The notes under the pieces are model-generated. The model was given only the letters and a program-made list of their open reading frames with translations. It was not told the DNA's origin and ran no database searches. Below are positions 1 to 15,389 of a stretch of DNA of 64,000 nt, one piece after another. Location of the stretch: positions 248,001 through 312,000 of the forward strand of contig JADJZB010000021.1 in assembly GCA_016719485.1 (NCBI GenBank). The letters run 5' to 3'. The stretch is from Holophagales bacterium. Lineage in GTDB: Bacteria > Acidobacteriota > Thermoanaerobaculia > UBA5066. Both the position numbers and the translations under genes were made by a program. Within the stretch, counting starts at the first letter, position 1. Every line of letters begins with the position of its first letter.

Positions 1-934
1 CTCCGCCCGCTCCGAAAGCCGGGGCAAGGGACTCACGGTAGTCGAGGGTGAGCGTGGCCGCCGTCGTCCCGCGGTTCACGAGGACCAGCTCCGTTCGAAA
101 GGCCGGCGTCTCGACCAGAGCCGGCACCGTCACGGAGTCCGCCGTCGCCGTGTCCGGCTGCGCCTCCAGGAACGAGCCATCGTTCGTACCGCCGTCGTTG
201 ACGACGCCGTAGGCGCCGAAAGCCCCTCCTGCGATCCTCTCGACTACCGCCCAGCCCTGCACGAGCCCGGCCTTCGCGAAGATCCCGTCGATCTGCCGCC
301 AGTCACCCGCCTCCAGCCTCAGCGCGTCGGCAGAAACCACTTCGACGCCGTTCCCGGTTCCGCTCACGGCAGTGACCCGTACGCTGACGAACGACGTTCC
401 GGGATTGAAGACGGCGAGGTTAGAGCGTTCCGCTGCGGTCGCCCTGAGTCCGTGGACGACGGCCCGGCCGGTGAACGCCGTGGACGGGGAGACCGCGAGG
501 TAGGCGAGGCCCGAGGCTCCCGCCGGGTGGGGTGCGAAGGTGGGGCTGGTGGTTCTCGCGACGGCGGAGAGAATGGCGGCAGCGGTGTCCGGGAAAGTCA
601 CCCGGAGCGTTCCGGCGTGAGGGGCACCCTCCGACAGGCCGGGGAAGTCGACGCCGCGTCCAGCCAGGATGCCGAGGACGTCGGGCAGGGTCCGTTGCGT
701 CCCGGCCGGGAGATTCTCGGTTACCATTCCGGAAGCCGCGCCGAGCGAGCCCCGGTACGAGAGGGAGAGTTCGACGGCGGCGTTTCCCCGGTTCGTCAAG
801 GTCAGCTCCGTGCGGTAGTGCGCCGCTGGGGACCGGACGTCGAGGACGACGGGGACGACGAGGTCGGCTGCGGGGAGCGGGAATCCCCCCAGAACACCCA
901 CGACCCCGATCGCGGGGACGAGGCCAGCTCGCAT
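1..934 (-). CDS. exported repeat protein, partial (C-terminus beyond left edge)
   Basis: An open frame of about 311 codons starts at ATG 934 on the minus strand, 5 nt after a GGAGG site, and runs off the left edge without a stop. The N-terminus (MRAGLVPAIGVVGVLGGF, then PLPAADLVVP) reads as a signal peptide. Two similar modules are visible: the first has HYRTELTLTNRGN and LSYRGSLG, the second FRTELVLVNRGTT and LDYRESLA. Both look like beta-sandwich units with an NRG turn. I recognise no family. Export is inferred, and the function is unknown. It is divergent from the tRNA cluster. Confidence 0.7.
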   Translation of the reverse strand, partial: MRAGLVPAIGVVGVLGGFPLPAADLVVPVVLDVRSPAAHYRTELTLTNRGNAAVELSLSYRGSLGAASGMVTENLPAGTQRTLPDVLGILAGRGVDFPGLSEGAPHAGTLRVTFPDTAAAILSAVARTTSPTFAPHPAGASGLAYLAVSPSTAFTGRAVVHGLRATAAERSNLAVFNPGTSFVSVRVTAVSGTGNGVEVVSADALRLEAGDWRQIDGIFAKAGLVQGWAVVERIAGGAFGAYGVVNDGGTNDGSFLEAQPDTATADSVTVPALVETPAFRTELVLVNRGTTAATLTLDYRESLAPAFGAGG

Positions 935-1025
935 GTCCGCCTCCGGTGGAACCTCCCGGAATATGAGGTCGACGGGACGGGACCGCCATCCCTCCCCGCT
1001 GAGACGTTTCGGGCACGAGAATCGC

Positions 1026-1054
1026 TTGACGGAAGATCCGGGCGCTGATATACA
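1026..1054 (+). promoter_or_regulatory. sigma70-type promoter of the tRNA cluster
   Basis: TTGACG at 1026-1031 and TATACA at 1049-1054 are separated by 17 nt. Transcription would start near 1061, about 50 nt before the first tRNA. It is the only good promoter seen before the tRNA-rpmG-secE run. Confidence 0.65.
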
Positions 1055-1113
1055 CCACGGTTCGCGCCTCTCGGCTTCGGCCGGGTGTCCGGCCGGGGCC
1101 TCGGGTGCGACGG

Positions 1114-1189
1114 GCTGGCGTAGCTCAACTGGCAGAGCAGCTGATTTGTAATCAGCAGGTTGCGGGTTCAAGTCCCATCGCCAGCTCCA
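1114..1189 (+). tRNA. tRNA-Thr (anticodon TGT)
   Basis: A 76-nt cloverleaf. The acceptor arms GCTGGCG and CGCCAGC pair perfectly, the anticodon loop is TTTGTAA with anticodon TGT, the T-loop is TTCAAGT, and CCA is encoded. It is the first of four tandem tRNAs. Confidence 0.95.
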
Positions 1190-1256
1190 CGGTCGACTCC
1201 GGAGGCGGCTCCGGGGCGGTCCGCGGGAAGGAGAATCCAGAGACGGACGAAGACGT

Positions 1257-1344
1257 GGGTAGGTGGCCGAGTGGTTAATGGCAGCAGACTGTAAATCTGC
1301 CGCGCTTAGGCGCTACGGGGGTTCAAATCCCTCCCTGCCCACCA
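1257..1344 (+). tRNA. tRNA-Tyr (anticodon GTA)
   Basis: An 88-nt class II tRNA with a long variable arm. The acceptor GGGTAGG pairs with CCTGCCC, the anticodon is GTA within CTGTAAA, and ACCA is encoded at the 3' end. It lies 67 nt after tRNA-Thr. Confidence 0.95.
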
Positions 1345-1402
1345 ATAACTCCGACATCGGTTCCGGCCCCTCGAGGGGTGCGGACCAGACAGCGGTGACC
1401 GG

Positions 1403-1478
1403 GCCCACGTAGCTCAGTTGGTAGAGCACGTCCTTGGTAAGGACGGGGTCAGCAGTTCAAATCTGCTCGTGGGCTCCA
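1403..1478 (+). tRNA. tRNA-Thr (anticodon GGT)
   Basis: A 76-nt cloverleaf with acceptor GCCCACG/CGTGGGC, anticodon GGT in the loop TTGGTAA, T-loop TTCAAAT and encoded CCA. With the TGT isoacceptor upstream it covers ACC/ACU codons. Confidence 0.95.
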
Positions 1479-1542
1479 GAAACCTCTCCCGGGCGCGAGG
1501 CCCCGCCTGGGACAGGGAAGACGAAGGGCCGGAAGGACACCG

Positions 1543-1617
1543 GCGGGAGTAACTCAGGGGTAGAGTCACAGCCTTCCAAGCTGTTGGTCGCGGGTTCGAA
1601 TCCCGTCTCCCGCTCCA
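1543..1617 (+). tRNA. tRNA-Gly (anticodon TCC)
   Basis: A 75-nt cloverleaf with acceptor GCGGGAG/CTCCCGC, anticodon TCC in the loop CTTCCAA, T-loop TTCGAAT and encoded CCA. It is the last tRNA before rpmG. Confidence 0.95.
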
Positions 1618-1698
1618 GACCTTTCCGGGAAGCGGGAAGACCGGAGAAGCAGGGGAGCCGGGACCGGCCGCGGGGACGGCGAGGAAGCGGAGAGAGCG

Positions 1699-1854
1699 AT
1701 GCCGAGAGACCTGATCAGCCTGGCGTGCGGCGAGTGCAAGCGCCGGAACTACACGACGACGAAGAACAAGAAGACCCACCAGGAAAAGCTGGAGGTCGCC
1801 AAGTACTGCCGTTTCTGCAGGAAGCACACGGCGCACAAGGAAGGCAAGGTCTAG
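1699..1854 (+). CDS. rpmG: 50S ribosomal protein L33
   Basis: A 51-residue basic protein of the large ribosomal subunit. It is the zinc-binding form of L33, with two Cys-x-x-Cys pairs (residues 10/13 and 36/39) around a Lys-rich centre with TTTKNKK. ATG 1699 follows a GGAAGCGGAGAGAG purine tract. It lies between tRNA-Gly and tRNA-Trp, the usual place in many bacteria just before secE-nusG. Confidence 0.95.
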   Translation: MPRDLISLACGECKRRNYTTTKNKKTHQEKLEVAKYCRFCRKHTAHKEGKV

Positions 1855-1878
1855 GGCCACCGGGGCCTGGACGTGCGA

Positions 1879-1954
1879 AGGGGTGTAGCTCAATTGGCAG
1901 AGCAACGGTCTCCAAAACCGTAGGTTCGGAGTTCGAGTCTCCGCACCCCTGCCA
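1879..1954 (+). tRNA. tRNA-Trp (anticodon CCA)
   Basis: A 76-nt cloverleaf with acceptor AGGGGTG/CACCCCT, anticodon CCA in the loop CTCCAAA, T-loop TTCGAGT, discriminator G and encoded CCA. Its charging level is one of the two signals proposed to control the his-trp operon at 42577 onward. Confidence 0.95.
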
Positions 1955-2031
1955 CTTTTCCCGCCGTGGAGGCGGGCCGGACGCCCCGGAAAGGGCGGCG
2001 CGGCGCCGAGGGCGCAAGGAAGACGGATCGA

Positions 2032-2244
2032 ATGAACCTCACCGAGCGGTGGAAGACCTTCAGGGAGTTCCTCGTCGACGTCCGGAAGGAAGTCGGCAAG
2101 GTCAGCTGGCCGGCCAAGGACGAGGTCGTTGGCACGACCACGGTCGTCATCGTCTACACCGCCGTCGTCGGCGTGTTCCTCTTCACCGTGGACGCGGCGA
2201 TCACGCCGGTCATCAACTGGTTCTTCGCCAGTTTCGGCCAGTGA
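2032..2244 (+). CDS. secE: preprotein translocase subunit SecE
   Basis: A 70-residue subunit of the SecYEG channel in the inner membrane. It has the SecE layout: an amphipathic N-terminal helix with FLVDVRKEVGKVSWP (the conserved KV.WP motif), then a single membrane span of about 20 residues (TTTVVIVYTAVVGVFLFTV). I chose ATG 2032 because an AAGGAAG site sits 11 nt upstream. Reading further upstream adds only an atypical stretch. nusG follows 19 nt downstream. Confidence 0.93.
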   Translation: MNLTERWKTFREFLVDVRKEVGKVSWPAKDEVVGTTTVVIVYTAVVGVFLFTVDAAITPVINWFFASFGQ

Positions 2245-2263
2245 GCCGCCGAGGCCTCGCGAG

Positions 2264-2848
2264 ATGACGGAATACGACGGCTCCCCGGCCCCCTCCGACG
2301 CCCCTCCCGCGGCGCCGTCGATGGACTGGTACATCGTCCACACCTACTCGGGGTTCGAGGACCGGGTCGTCCAGGAGCTGACGAACCGGATCAAGGCCCA
2401 GGGCATGGAGTCTCAGTTCGGCGAGATCCGGGTGCCGAAGGAGACCGTCGTGGAGATGAAGGCGGGGAAACGCCGGAACGTCGAGCGCAAGTTCTTCCCG
2501 GGGTACGTCCTCGTCCAGATGGAGATGGCGGACGAGACGTGGCATCTCGTGAGGAACACCCCGAAGGTCACCGGCTTCGTCGGCGGCTCTTCCAAGAGCC
2601 CGGTGCCGCTGATGCCGGAAGAGGTCGAGGCGATCCTCCACCACACGGCCGAGTCGAAGGAAAAGCCGAAGCCGAAGTACACCTACGAGCGGGGCGAGAA
2701 GGTGAAGATCGTCGACGGTCCGTTCAAGGAGTTCACCGGCGACGTCGAGGAGATCAACGTCGAGCGGTCGACCCTCCGGGTTCTCGTCACCATCTTCGGC
2801 CGGCCGACCCCGGTCGAGCTCGAGTTCGTCCAGGTTCAGAAGCAGTAA
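2264..2848 (+). CDS. nusG: transcription termination/antitermination protein NusG
   Basis: A 194-residue transcription elongation factor that binds the beta' clamp helices and links RNA polymerase to Rho or the ribosome. The NGN domain begins at MDWYIVHTYSGFED and contains RKFFPGYVLV. The C-terminal KOW domain is visible as GEKVKIVDGPFKEFTG. The first 19 residues are a Pro/Ala-rich extension. An alternative start is ATG 2321 (MDWY), which would give the more usual N-terminus. Confidence 0.95.
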   Translation: MTEYDGSPAPSDAPPAAPSMDWYIVHTYSGFEDRVVQELTNRIKAQGMESQFGEIRVPKETVVEMKAGKRRNVERKFFPGYVLVQMEMADETWHLVRNTPKVTGFVGGSSKSPVPLMPEEVEAILHHTAESKEKPKPKYTYERGEKVKIVDGPFKEFTGDVEEINVERSTLRVLVTIFGRPTPVELEFVQVQKQ

Positions 2849-2921
2849 ATCCTCAGGGGCCGGCGCGCCGGCGCCCTCATGAACGCGGGGCCCGCCCCGC
2901 CACCGATCGAAGGAACCCACA

Positions 2922-3347
2922 ATGGCCAAGAAAGTCGTCGGGATGGTCAAGCTCCAGATCGAAGCCGCGAAGGCGACGCCCGCGCCGCCCGTCGGCACCG
3001 CCCTGGGCCCGCAGGGCGTCAACATCATGGACTTCTGCAAGTCCTTCAATGCGAGGACGGCGAAGGACGCGGGGCTGATCATCCCGGTCGTCGTGACGGT
3101 CTACTCCGACCGGTCCTACACCTTCATCACGAAGACCCCCCCGGCCTCGGTCCTCCTCAAGAAGGCGGCCAAGGTCGAGAAGGGCTCGGGCGTCCCGAAC
3201 AAGAACCGTGTCGGGAAGGTCACGATGAAGCAGGTCGAGGAGATCGCGAAGCTCAAGTTCCAGGACCTCAACGCGGCCGACGTCGAGGCTGCGATGAAGT
3301 CGGTCGCAGGAACGGCGCGGTCCATGGGGATCGAGGTCATCGGCTGA
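2922..3347 (+). CDS. rplK: 50S ribosomal protein L11
   Basis: A 141-residue protein of the GTPase-associated centre of the 50S subunit. The N-terminal domain has KLQIEAAKATPAPPVGTALG with the conserved Pro-rich turn. The C-terminal RNA-binding domain has KVTMKQVEEIAKLK and ends GTARSMGIEV. The length is typical. ATG 2922 has GAAGGAAC upstream. L1 follows after a 178-nt gap in which I see no gene. Confidence 0.97.
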   Translation: MAKKVVGMVKLQIEAAKATPAPPVGTALGPQGVNIMDFCKSFNARTAKDAGLIIPVVVTVYSDRSYTFITKTPPASVLLKKAAKVEKGSGVPNKNRVGKVTMKQVEEIAKLKFQDLNAADVEAAMKSVAGTARSMGIEVIG

Positions 3348-3525
3348 CGAGAGCCAGGGAAGACATGGAGAACGAAATCGTCGCGTGACGGTTTCTCATT
3401 GAGACGGTGTACGGGCCGGCGCTGACCCTCTCACGGCGCGCGGTCCCGCGATGCCCGGGGTGCCACCGGGGCTTCTCTTCGCGGGGACGCTGGACGGACG
3501 CCGCTCTCGGAAGAGCGGAAGAGAA

Positions 3526-4236
3526 ATGACGGAAGGCAAGAAGTACACCGCTGCGGCCGCCCGAGTCGACCGGACGAAGCTCTACGACGTCCAGCAGGCC
3601 GTCGCGCTCGTCCGCTCGGCGGCGTACGCAAAATTCAACGAGACGCTCGAGGTGGCCCTGCGCCTCGGCGTCGACCCCAAGCACGCCGACCAGATGGTCC
3701 GTGGCACCGTGGTCCTCCCGCACGGGACGGGCGCGAAGATTCGCGTCGCGGTCGTCGCGTCGGGTGAGAAGGTCCGCGAGGCCGAGGACGCCGGCGCCGA
3801 CGTCGTCGGAGGGGACGACCTCGTCGCGAAGATCCAGGCCGGGTACCTCGATTTCGAGGCTCTCGTCGCCACGCCCGACATGATGAAGTCTCTCGGAAGG
3901 CTCGGAAAGGTCCTCGGGCCCCGCGGCCTCATGCCGAACCCGAAGGCCGGAACGGTCACGTTCGACGTCGCCAAGGCCGTCAAGGAGCTGAAGGCGGGCA
4001 AGATCGAGTTCCGGGTCGACAAGACCGCCATCATCCACTGCCCGGTCGGCAAGATGTCGTTCGAGGACAAGGCCCTCGTGGAGAACGCGGAGGCCCTGAT
4101 CTCGGCGATCCAGAAGGCCAAGCCCGCGGCGGCGAAGGGCAAGTACGTGAAGTCGATCTTCCTCGGGTCGACCATGGGCCCGAGCGTTCCGGTCGACCCG
4201 GCGGTCGCCGACAAGCTCGTGGGGAGGACCGCGTGA
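3526..4236 (+). CDS. rplA: 50S ribosomal protein L1
   Basis: A 236-residue protein that forms the mobile L1 stalk at the E site and often represses its own operon. Family signatures are GTVVLPHGTGAKIRVAVV and LGRLGKVLGPRGLMPNPKAGTV. ATG 3526 follows GGAAGAG. The reading frame is open further upstream, but that part is not L1-like. The stop overlaps the GTG start of rplJ by 3 nt. Confidence 0.96.
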   Translation: MTEGKKYTAAAARVDRTKLYDVQQAVALVRSAAYAKFNETLEVALRLGVDPKHADQMVRGTVVLPHGTGAKIRVAVVASGEKVREAEDAGADVVGGDDLVAKIQAGYLDFEALVATPDMMKSLGRLGKVLGPRGLMPNPKAGTVTFDVAKAVKELKAGKIEFRVDKTAIIHCPVGKMSFEDKALVENAEALISAIQKAKPAAAKGKYVKSIFLGSTMGPSVPVDPAVADKLVGRTA

Positions 4237-4757
4237 ACCGCGCCGAGAAGACCGACGCCATCGCCCGGATGACGGACGCCGTGGGGCGCGCCCCACATGC
4301 GTTCCTCATCGACTTCCAGGGGATCAACGTCCCCGACGTCACCGAGCTCCGCCGGCAGATCCGGGCGACCGGCTCGGAGTACGTCGTCGTCAAGAACACG
4401 CTCGCCCTGCGCGCCTTCAAGGACGTCCCGATGGGCGCGCTGTCCGAGCACTTCTCCGGCATGACGGCGGTCGCCTACTCGACGACCGACATCGTCCAGC
4501 TGGCGAAGGTCCTTCACCAGTTCGGCAAGACGAACCCGAAGGTCAAGGTCAAGGCCGCCCTCGTCGAGGGCCTGCCGGTACCGGCCTCCGCCCTCGAGGC
4601 GCTCGCGAGCCTCCCGACCCGTCCGGAGCTCCTCGCCCGTCTCGTCGGGCTCCTCCAGTCGCCGGTGCGCCGCCTCGTGGTCGCGCTGTCGACCCCGCAG
4701 CGCAAGCTGGCGATGACGATCTCGGCCGTTGCCGAGCAGAAGGGTGCCGCGGCCTGA
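4233..4757 (+). CDS. rplJ: 50S ribosomal protein L10
   Basis: A 174-residue base of the L7/L12 stalk. The N-terminal 23S-binding domain contains FLIDFQGINVPDVTELRRQI and YVVVKNTLALRAF. The C-terminal helix that binds L7/L12 dimers follows. The start is GTG 4233 in a GTGA overlap with the rplA stop, so the two are probably translationally coupled. Confidence 0.96.
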   Translation: MNRAEKTDAIARMTDAVGRAPHAFLIDFQGINVPDVTELRRQIRATGSEYVVVKNTLALRAFKDVPMGALSEHFSGMTAVAYSTTDIVQLAKVLHQFGKTNPKVKVKAALVEGLPVPASALEALASLPTRPELLARLVGLLQSPVRRLVVALSTPQRKLAMTISAVAEQKGAAA

Positions 4758-4821
4758 GGCCCGGACCCGCCCGCGACCTCACAACAACAACGCGTACGCG
4801 CGAAGAGACAAGGAGAACGCA

Positions 4822-5199
4822 ATGGCCCTTACCGTCGAGCAGTTCGTCACCGAAGTCGAGGGGATGTCCGTCCTCGAGCTCAACAACCTCGTCAAGGCCC
4901 TCGAAGAGAAGTTCGGCGTCTCGGCCGCGATGATGGCCGCCCCGGCCGCCGCCGCGCCGGCTGCCGCCGCCGCCCCCGTCGAGGAGCAGACGGAGTTCAC
5001 GGTCTCCCTCAAGGAGGCCGGCTCGAACAAGATCAACGTCATCAAGGCGGTTCGCGAGGTCAACTCGTCCCTCGGCCTGAAGGAGGCCAAGGACCTCGTC
5101 GAGAACCTGGGTGTCCTGAAGGAATCCGTGTCGAAGGACGAGGCGGCCGCGATCAAGAAGAAGTTCGAGGAGATCGGCGCCAAGGTCGAGGTCAAGTAG
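4822..5199 (+). CDS. rplL: 50S ribosomal protein L7/L12
   Basis: A 125-residue stalk protein that recruits translation factors. It has an N-terminal dimerisation domain (LNNLVKALEEKFGVSAA), an Ala/Pro hinge (about residues 36-52), and a C-terminal domain with NKINVIKAVREV and LGLKEAKDLVENL. ATG 4822 follows a strong AAGGAGA site. It is followed by the hairpin at 5248-5287 and then rpoB. Confidence 0.97.
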   Translation: MALTVEQFVTEVEGMSVLELNNLVKALEEKFGVSAAMMAAPAAAAPAAAAAPVEEQTEFTVSLKEAGSNKINVIKAVREVNSSLGLKEAKDLVENLGVLKESVSKDEAAAIKKKFEEIGAKVEVK

Positions 5200-5247
5200 T
5201 CGAAGTCCGGCTTGTCCCCAACGGGAGGCCGTCCGGTGACGAGCGTC

Positions 5248-5287
5248 GATTCCCCGAGGGGCCGGTCCGACCGGCCCCCCGGGAATC
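5248..5287 (+). promoter_or_regulatory. large inverted repeat between rplL and rpoB (attenuator or processing site)
   Basis: GATTCCC at 5248-5254 pairs with GGGAATC at 5281-5287, and GGGGCCGGT at 5258-5266 pairs with ACCGGCCCC a few nt later. The resulting hairpin has a 3-nt loop. There is no T run after it, so a full terminator is unlikely. Partial termination or RNase III cleavage at this junction is known in other bacteria and is inferred here. Confidence 0.55.
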
Positions 5288-5358
5288 GCGCCGTCGCGCC
5301 GGACGGTATATCCCTCTTTACGCCTTACCCCTCTCTCGGCTGAAGGGAGCCCGCTCGA

Positions 5359-9633
<4,275 letters not shown>

Positions 9634-9643
9634 GGAGGGAGAC

Positions 9644-13864
<4,221 letters not shown>

Positions 13865-13873
13865 ATTTAACCT

Positions 13874-13901
13874 GGGGGAACCCGGTCCGCCGGGTTCCCC
13901 C
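13874..13901 (+). terminator. rpoBC-distal hairpin, terminator-like
   Basis: A perfect 12-bp stem with a 4-nt loop (GGGGGAACCCGG, TCCG, CCGGGTTCCCCC) begins 10 nt after the rpoC stop. It is followed by AATCCCC rather than a T run. It may act as a weak or Rho-assisted end, or as a 3' stabiliser. Confidence 0.55.
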
Positions 13902-13905
13902 AATC

Positions 13906-14065
13906 CCCCTCCGCGCGGGGAGGAAGCTCGCTCGCTCGCACGGAACCATGGAACCCGGTCCGCCGGGGGAGCCGGGGGTGGGACCCCGGCGAGTCGAACC
14001 CCTCCGCGCGGGAAGGAAGCTCGCTTCGCTCGCACGGAATCATGGGGGAACCCGGACGGCCGGGT
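13906..14065 (+). repeat. tandem GC-rich intergenic repeat, two copies
   Basis: Copy one starts at 13906 and copy two at 13999, both beginning CCCCTCCGCGCGGG. Each continues through AAGCTCGCT and CGCTCGCACGGAA to ATGG, then an AACCCGG..CCGGG hairpin. The match is about 90 percent over roughly 60 bp. A more diverged third unit may follow at 14070-14106. This may be a dispersed intergenic element of the genome; that is inference. Confidence 0.6.
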
Positions 14066-14137
14066 ACCCCCTCCGGACGCAGGACGCTCGTTCCTGCCGC
14101 CCGGAACCGCCCCGGACCGGCCTTTGAACCGCATGGG

Positions 14138-14166
14138 TTGACAGGCCGGGGACTTGCACGTAATCT
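14138..14166 (+). promoter_or_regulatory. promoter of the str operon
   Basis: TTGACA at 14138-14143 and TAATCT at 14161-14166 have a 17-nt spacer. The wider -35 region reads GGTTGACAGG, which recurs at 42575 and 58856. It drives rpsL-rpsG and probably the genes beyond. Confidence 0.8.
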
Positions 14167-14302
14167 CTGCCGGTTTCGCCCCTCGGACTGAGCCCTTCGG
14201 GCTCTCCGGGAGAGCGATCCGACATCGAAAATTCCGGGGAGACACGGCCCGATGGGCCGAAAAGTCGTCTCTCCGGCGCGGAAGAGGAACCGAGGAAACC
14301 TG

Positions 14303-14677
14303 ATGCCGACGATCAGCCAGCTCGTTCGAAAGGGGCGCGAAGCGGTTCGTTACAAGACGAAGTCGCCCGCCCTGCAGTCCTGCCCGCAGCGCCGGGGGGT
14401 CTGCACCCAGGTCAAGACCACGACTCCCAAGAAGCCGAACTCGGCGCTGCGAAAGATCGCGCGCGTCCGCCTCACGAACGGCATCGAGGTCACGACGTAC
14501 ATCCCCGGCATCGGGCACAACCTCCAGGAGCACTCCATCGTCATGATCCGTGGCGGCCGCGTGAAGGACCTTCCCGGCGTTCGCTACCACATCATCCGTG
14601 GGACTCTCGACGCCGTCGGCGTCGCGAACCGCAAGCAGTCCCGCTCCAAGTACGGCGCCAAGCGCCCGAAGTCATAA
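14303..14677 (+). CDS. rpsL: 30S ribosomal protein S12
   Basis: A 124-residue decoding-centre protein with MPTISQLVRKGR at the start, TTTPKKPNSALRK around the streptomycin-sensitive Lys, and GVRYHIIRGTLDAVGV. ATG 14303 gives the standard length. The open frame extends upstream but is not S12-like. S7 starts 19 nt after the stop. Confidence 0.97.
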   Translation: MPTISQLVRKGREAVRYKTKSPALQSCPQRRGVCTQVKTTTPKKPNSALRKIARVRLTNGIEVTTYIPGIGHNLQEHSIVMIRGGRVKDLPGVRYHIIRGTLDAVGVANRKQSRSKYGAKRPKS

Positions 14678-14696
14678 GGGACAGGGGAGAAGAGTC

Positions 14697-15167
14697 GTGC
14701 CGCGCCGTCGCGAAGTTCCCAAGCGAGAGGTCCTTCCGGACCCGCTCTACCAGTCCCAGCTCGTCACCAAGTTCATCAGCTCCGTCATGAAGTGCGGAAA
14801 GAAGTCCACCGCCGAGGGGATCTTCTACGGCGCCATGAAGCAGATCGAGGGCAAGACCCAGGACGATCCGCTCAAGACGTTCAAGAAGGCCCTGGAGAAC
14901 GTCAAGCCGGCCCTCGAGGTCAAGTCCCGCCGCGTCGGCGGCTCGACCTACCAGGTCCCGGTCGAGGTGAAGCCGAATCGCCGGACGTCTCTCGCGATCC
15001 GCTGGATCATCAACTACTCGCAGGCCCGTGGCGAGAAGACCATGAAAGACAAGCTCGCGGGCGAGCTCCTGGACGCGGCCAACAACCGCGGGAATTCCGT
15101 GAAGAAAAGGGAGGATACCCACAAGATGGCGGAGGCCAATAAAGCCTTCGCGCACTACCGCTGGTAG
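14697..15167 (+). CDS. rpsG: 30S ribosomal protein S7
   Basis: A 156-residue primary binder of the 16S 3' domain, and in E. coli the repressor of the str operon. Visible signatures are DPLYQSQLVTKFISSVMKCGKK and VGGSTYQVPVEVKP, with the C-terminal EANKAFAHYRW. GTG 14697 follows AGGGGAGAAG and gives the family length. The 222 nt before fusA contain no gene. Confidence 0.96.
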   Translation: MPRRREVPKREVLPDPLYQSQLVTKFISSVMKCGKKSTAEGIFYGAMKQIEGKTQDDPLKTFKKALENVKPALEVKSRRVGGSTYQVPVEVKPNRRTSLAIRWIINYSQARGEKTMKDKLAGELLDAANNRGNSVKKREDTHKMAEANKAFAHYRW

Positions 15168-15389
15168 TCGCCTGCACGGAAAGGGAGGAAGCCGGTTGAC
15201 GGCATCCTCCCCGGGAAACCCGGAGTCCGTGGAAACCGGCCGCACCCTCTAGGGGACGGCGAGGTCCGCGGAGACAACCGAACCGGGACACGCATTACAG
15301 CGTGCGGAACCCGCCCGAGGTCGCGGAAACGCGAAGCCCGGGAGGGTTCGACGGCGCAGACACGACCGAGGTCGGGAAACAAAACCTTT

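Larger units (their letters stand above)
13865..14302 (+). other. rpoC-rpsL intergenic region (hairpins, repeat, promoter)
   Basis: This 438-nt stretch holds no convincing gene. In order it contains the terminator-like hairpin at 13874-13901, two copies of a GC-rich repeat 93 nt apart, an imperfect hairpin at 14044-14070, the promoter at 14138-14166, and a small leader hairpin GAGCCC-TTC-GGGCTC at 14190-14204. The transcript from the promoter would carry a leader of about 130 nt before rpsL. Confidence 0.75.

Noticed and set aside
420..1058. Other frames at the left edge with Met starts
   Set aside because: They are Arg/Pro-rich with no structure. The frame from ATG 934 has a ribosome site, a signal peptide and internal repeats.
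13865..14302. A small gene in the rpoC-rpsL gap
   Set aside because: Frames there are Arg/Gly/Pro-rich products of the repeat, with no ribosome site. The promoter and hairpins explain the space.
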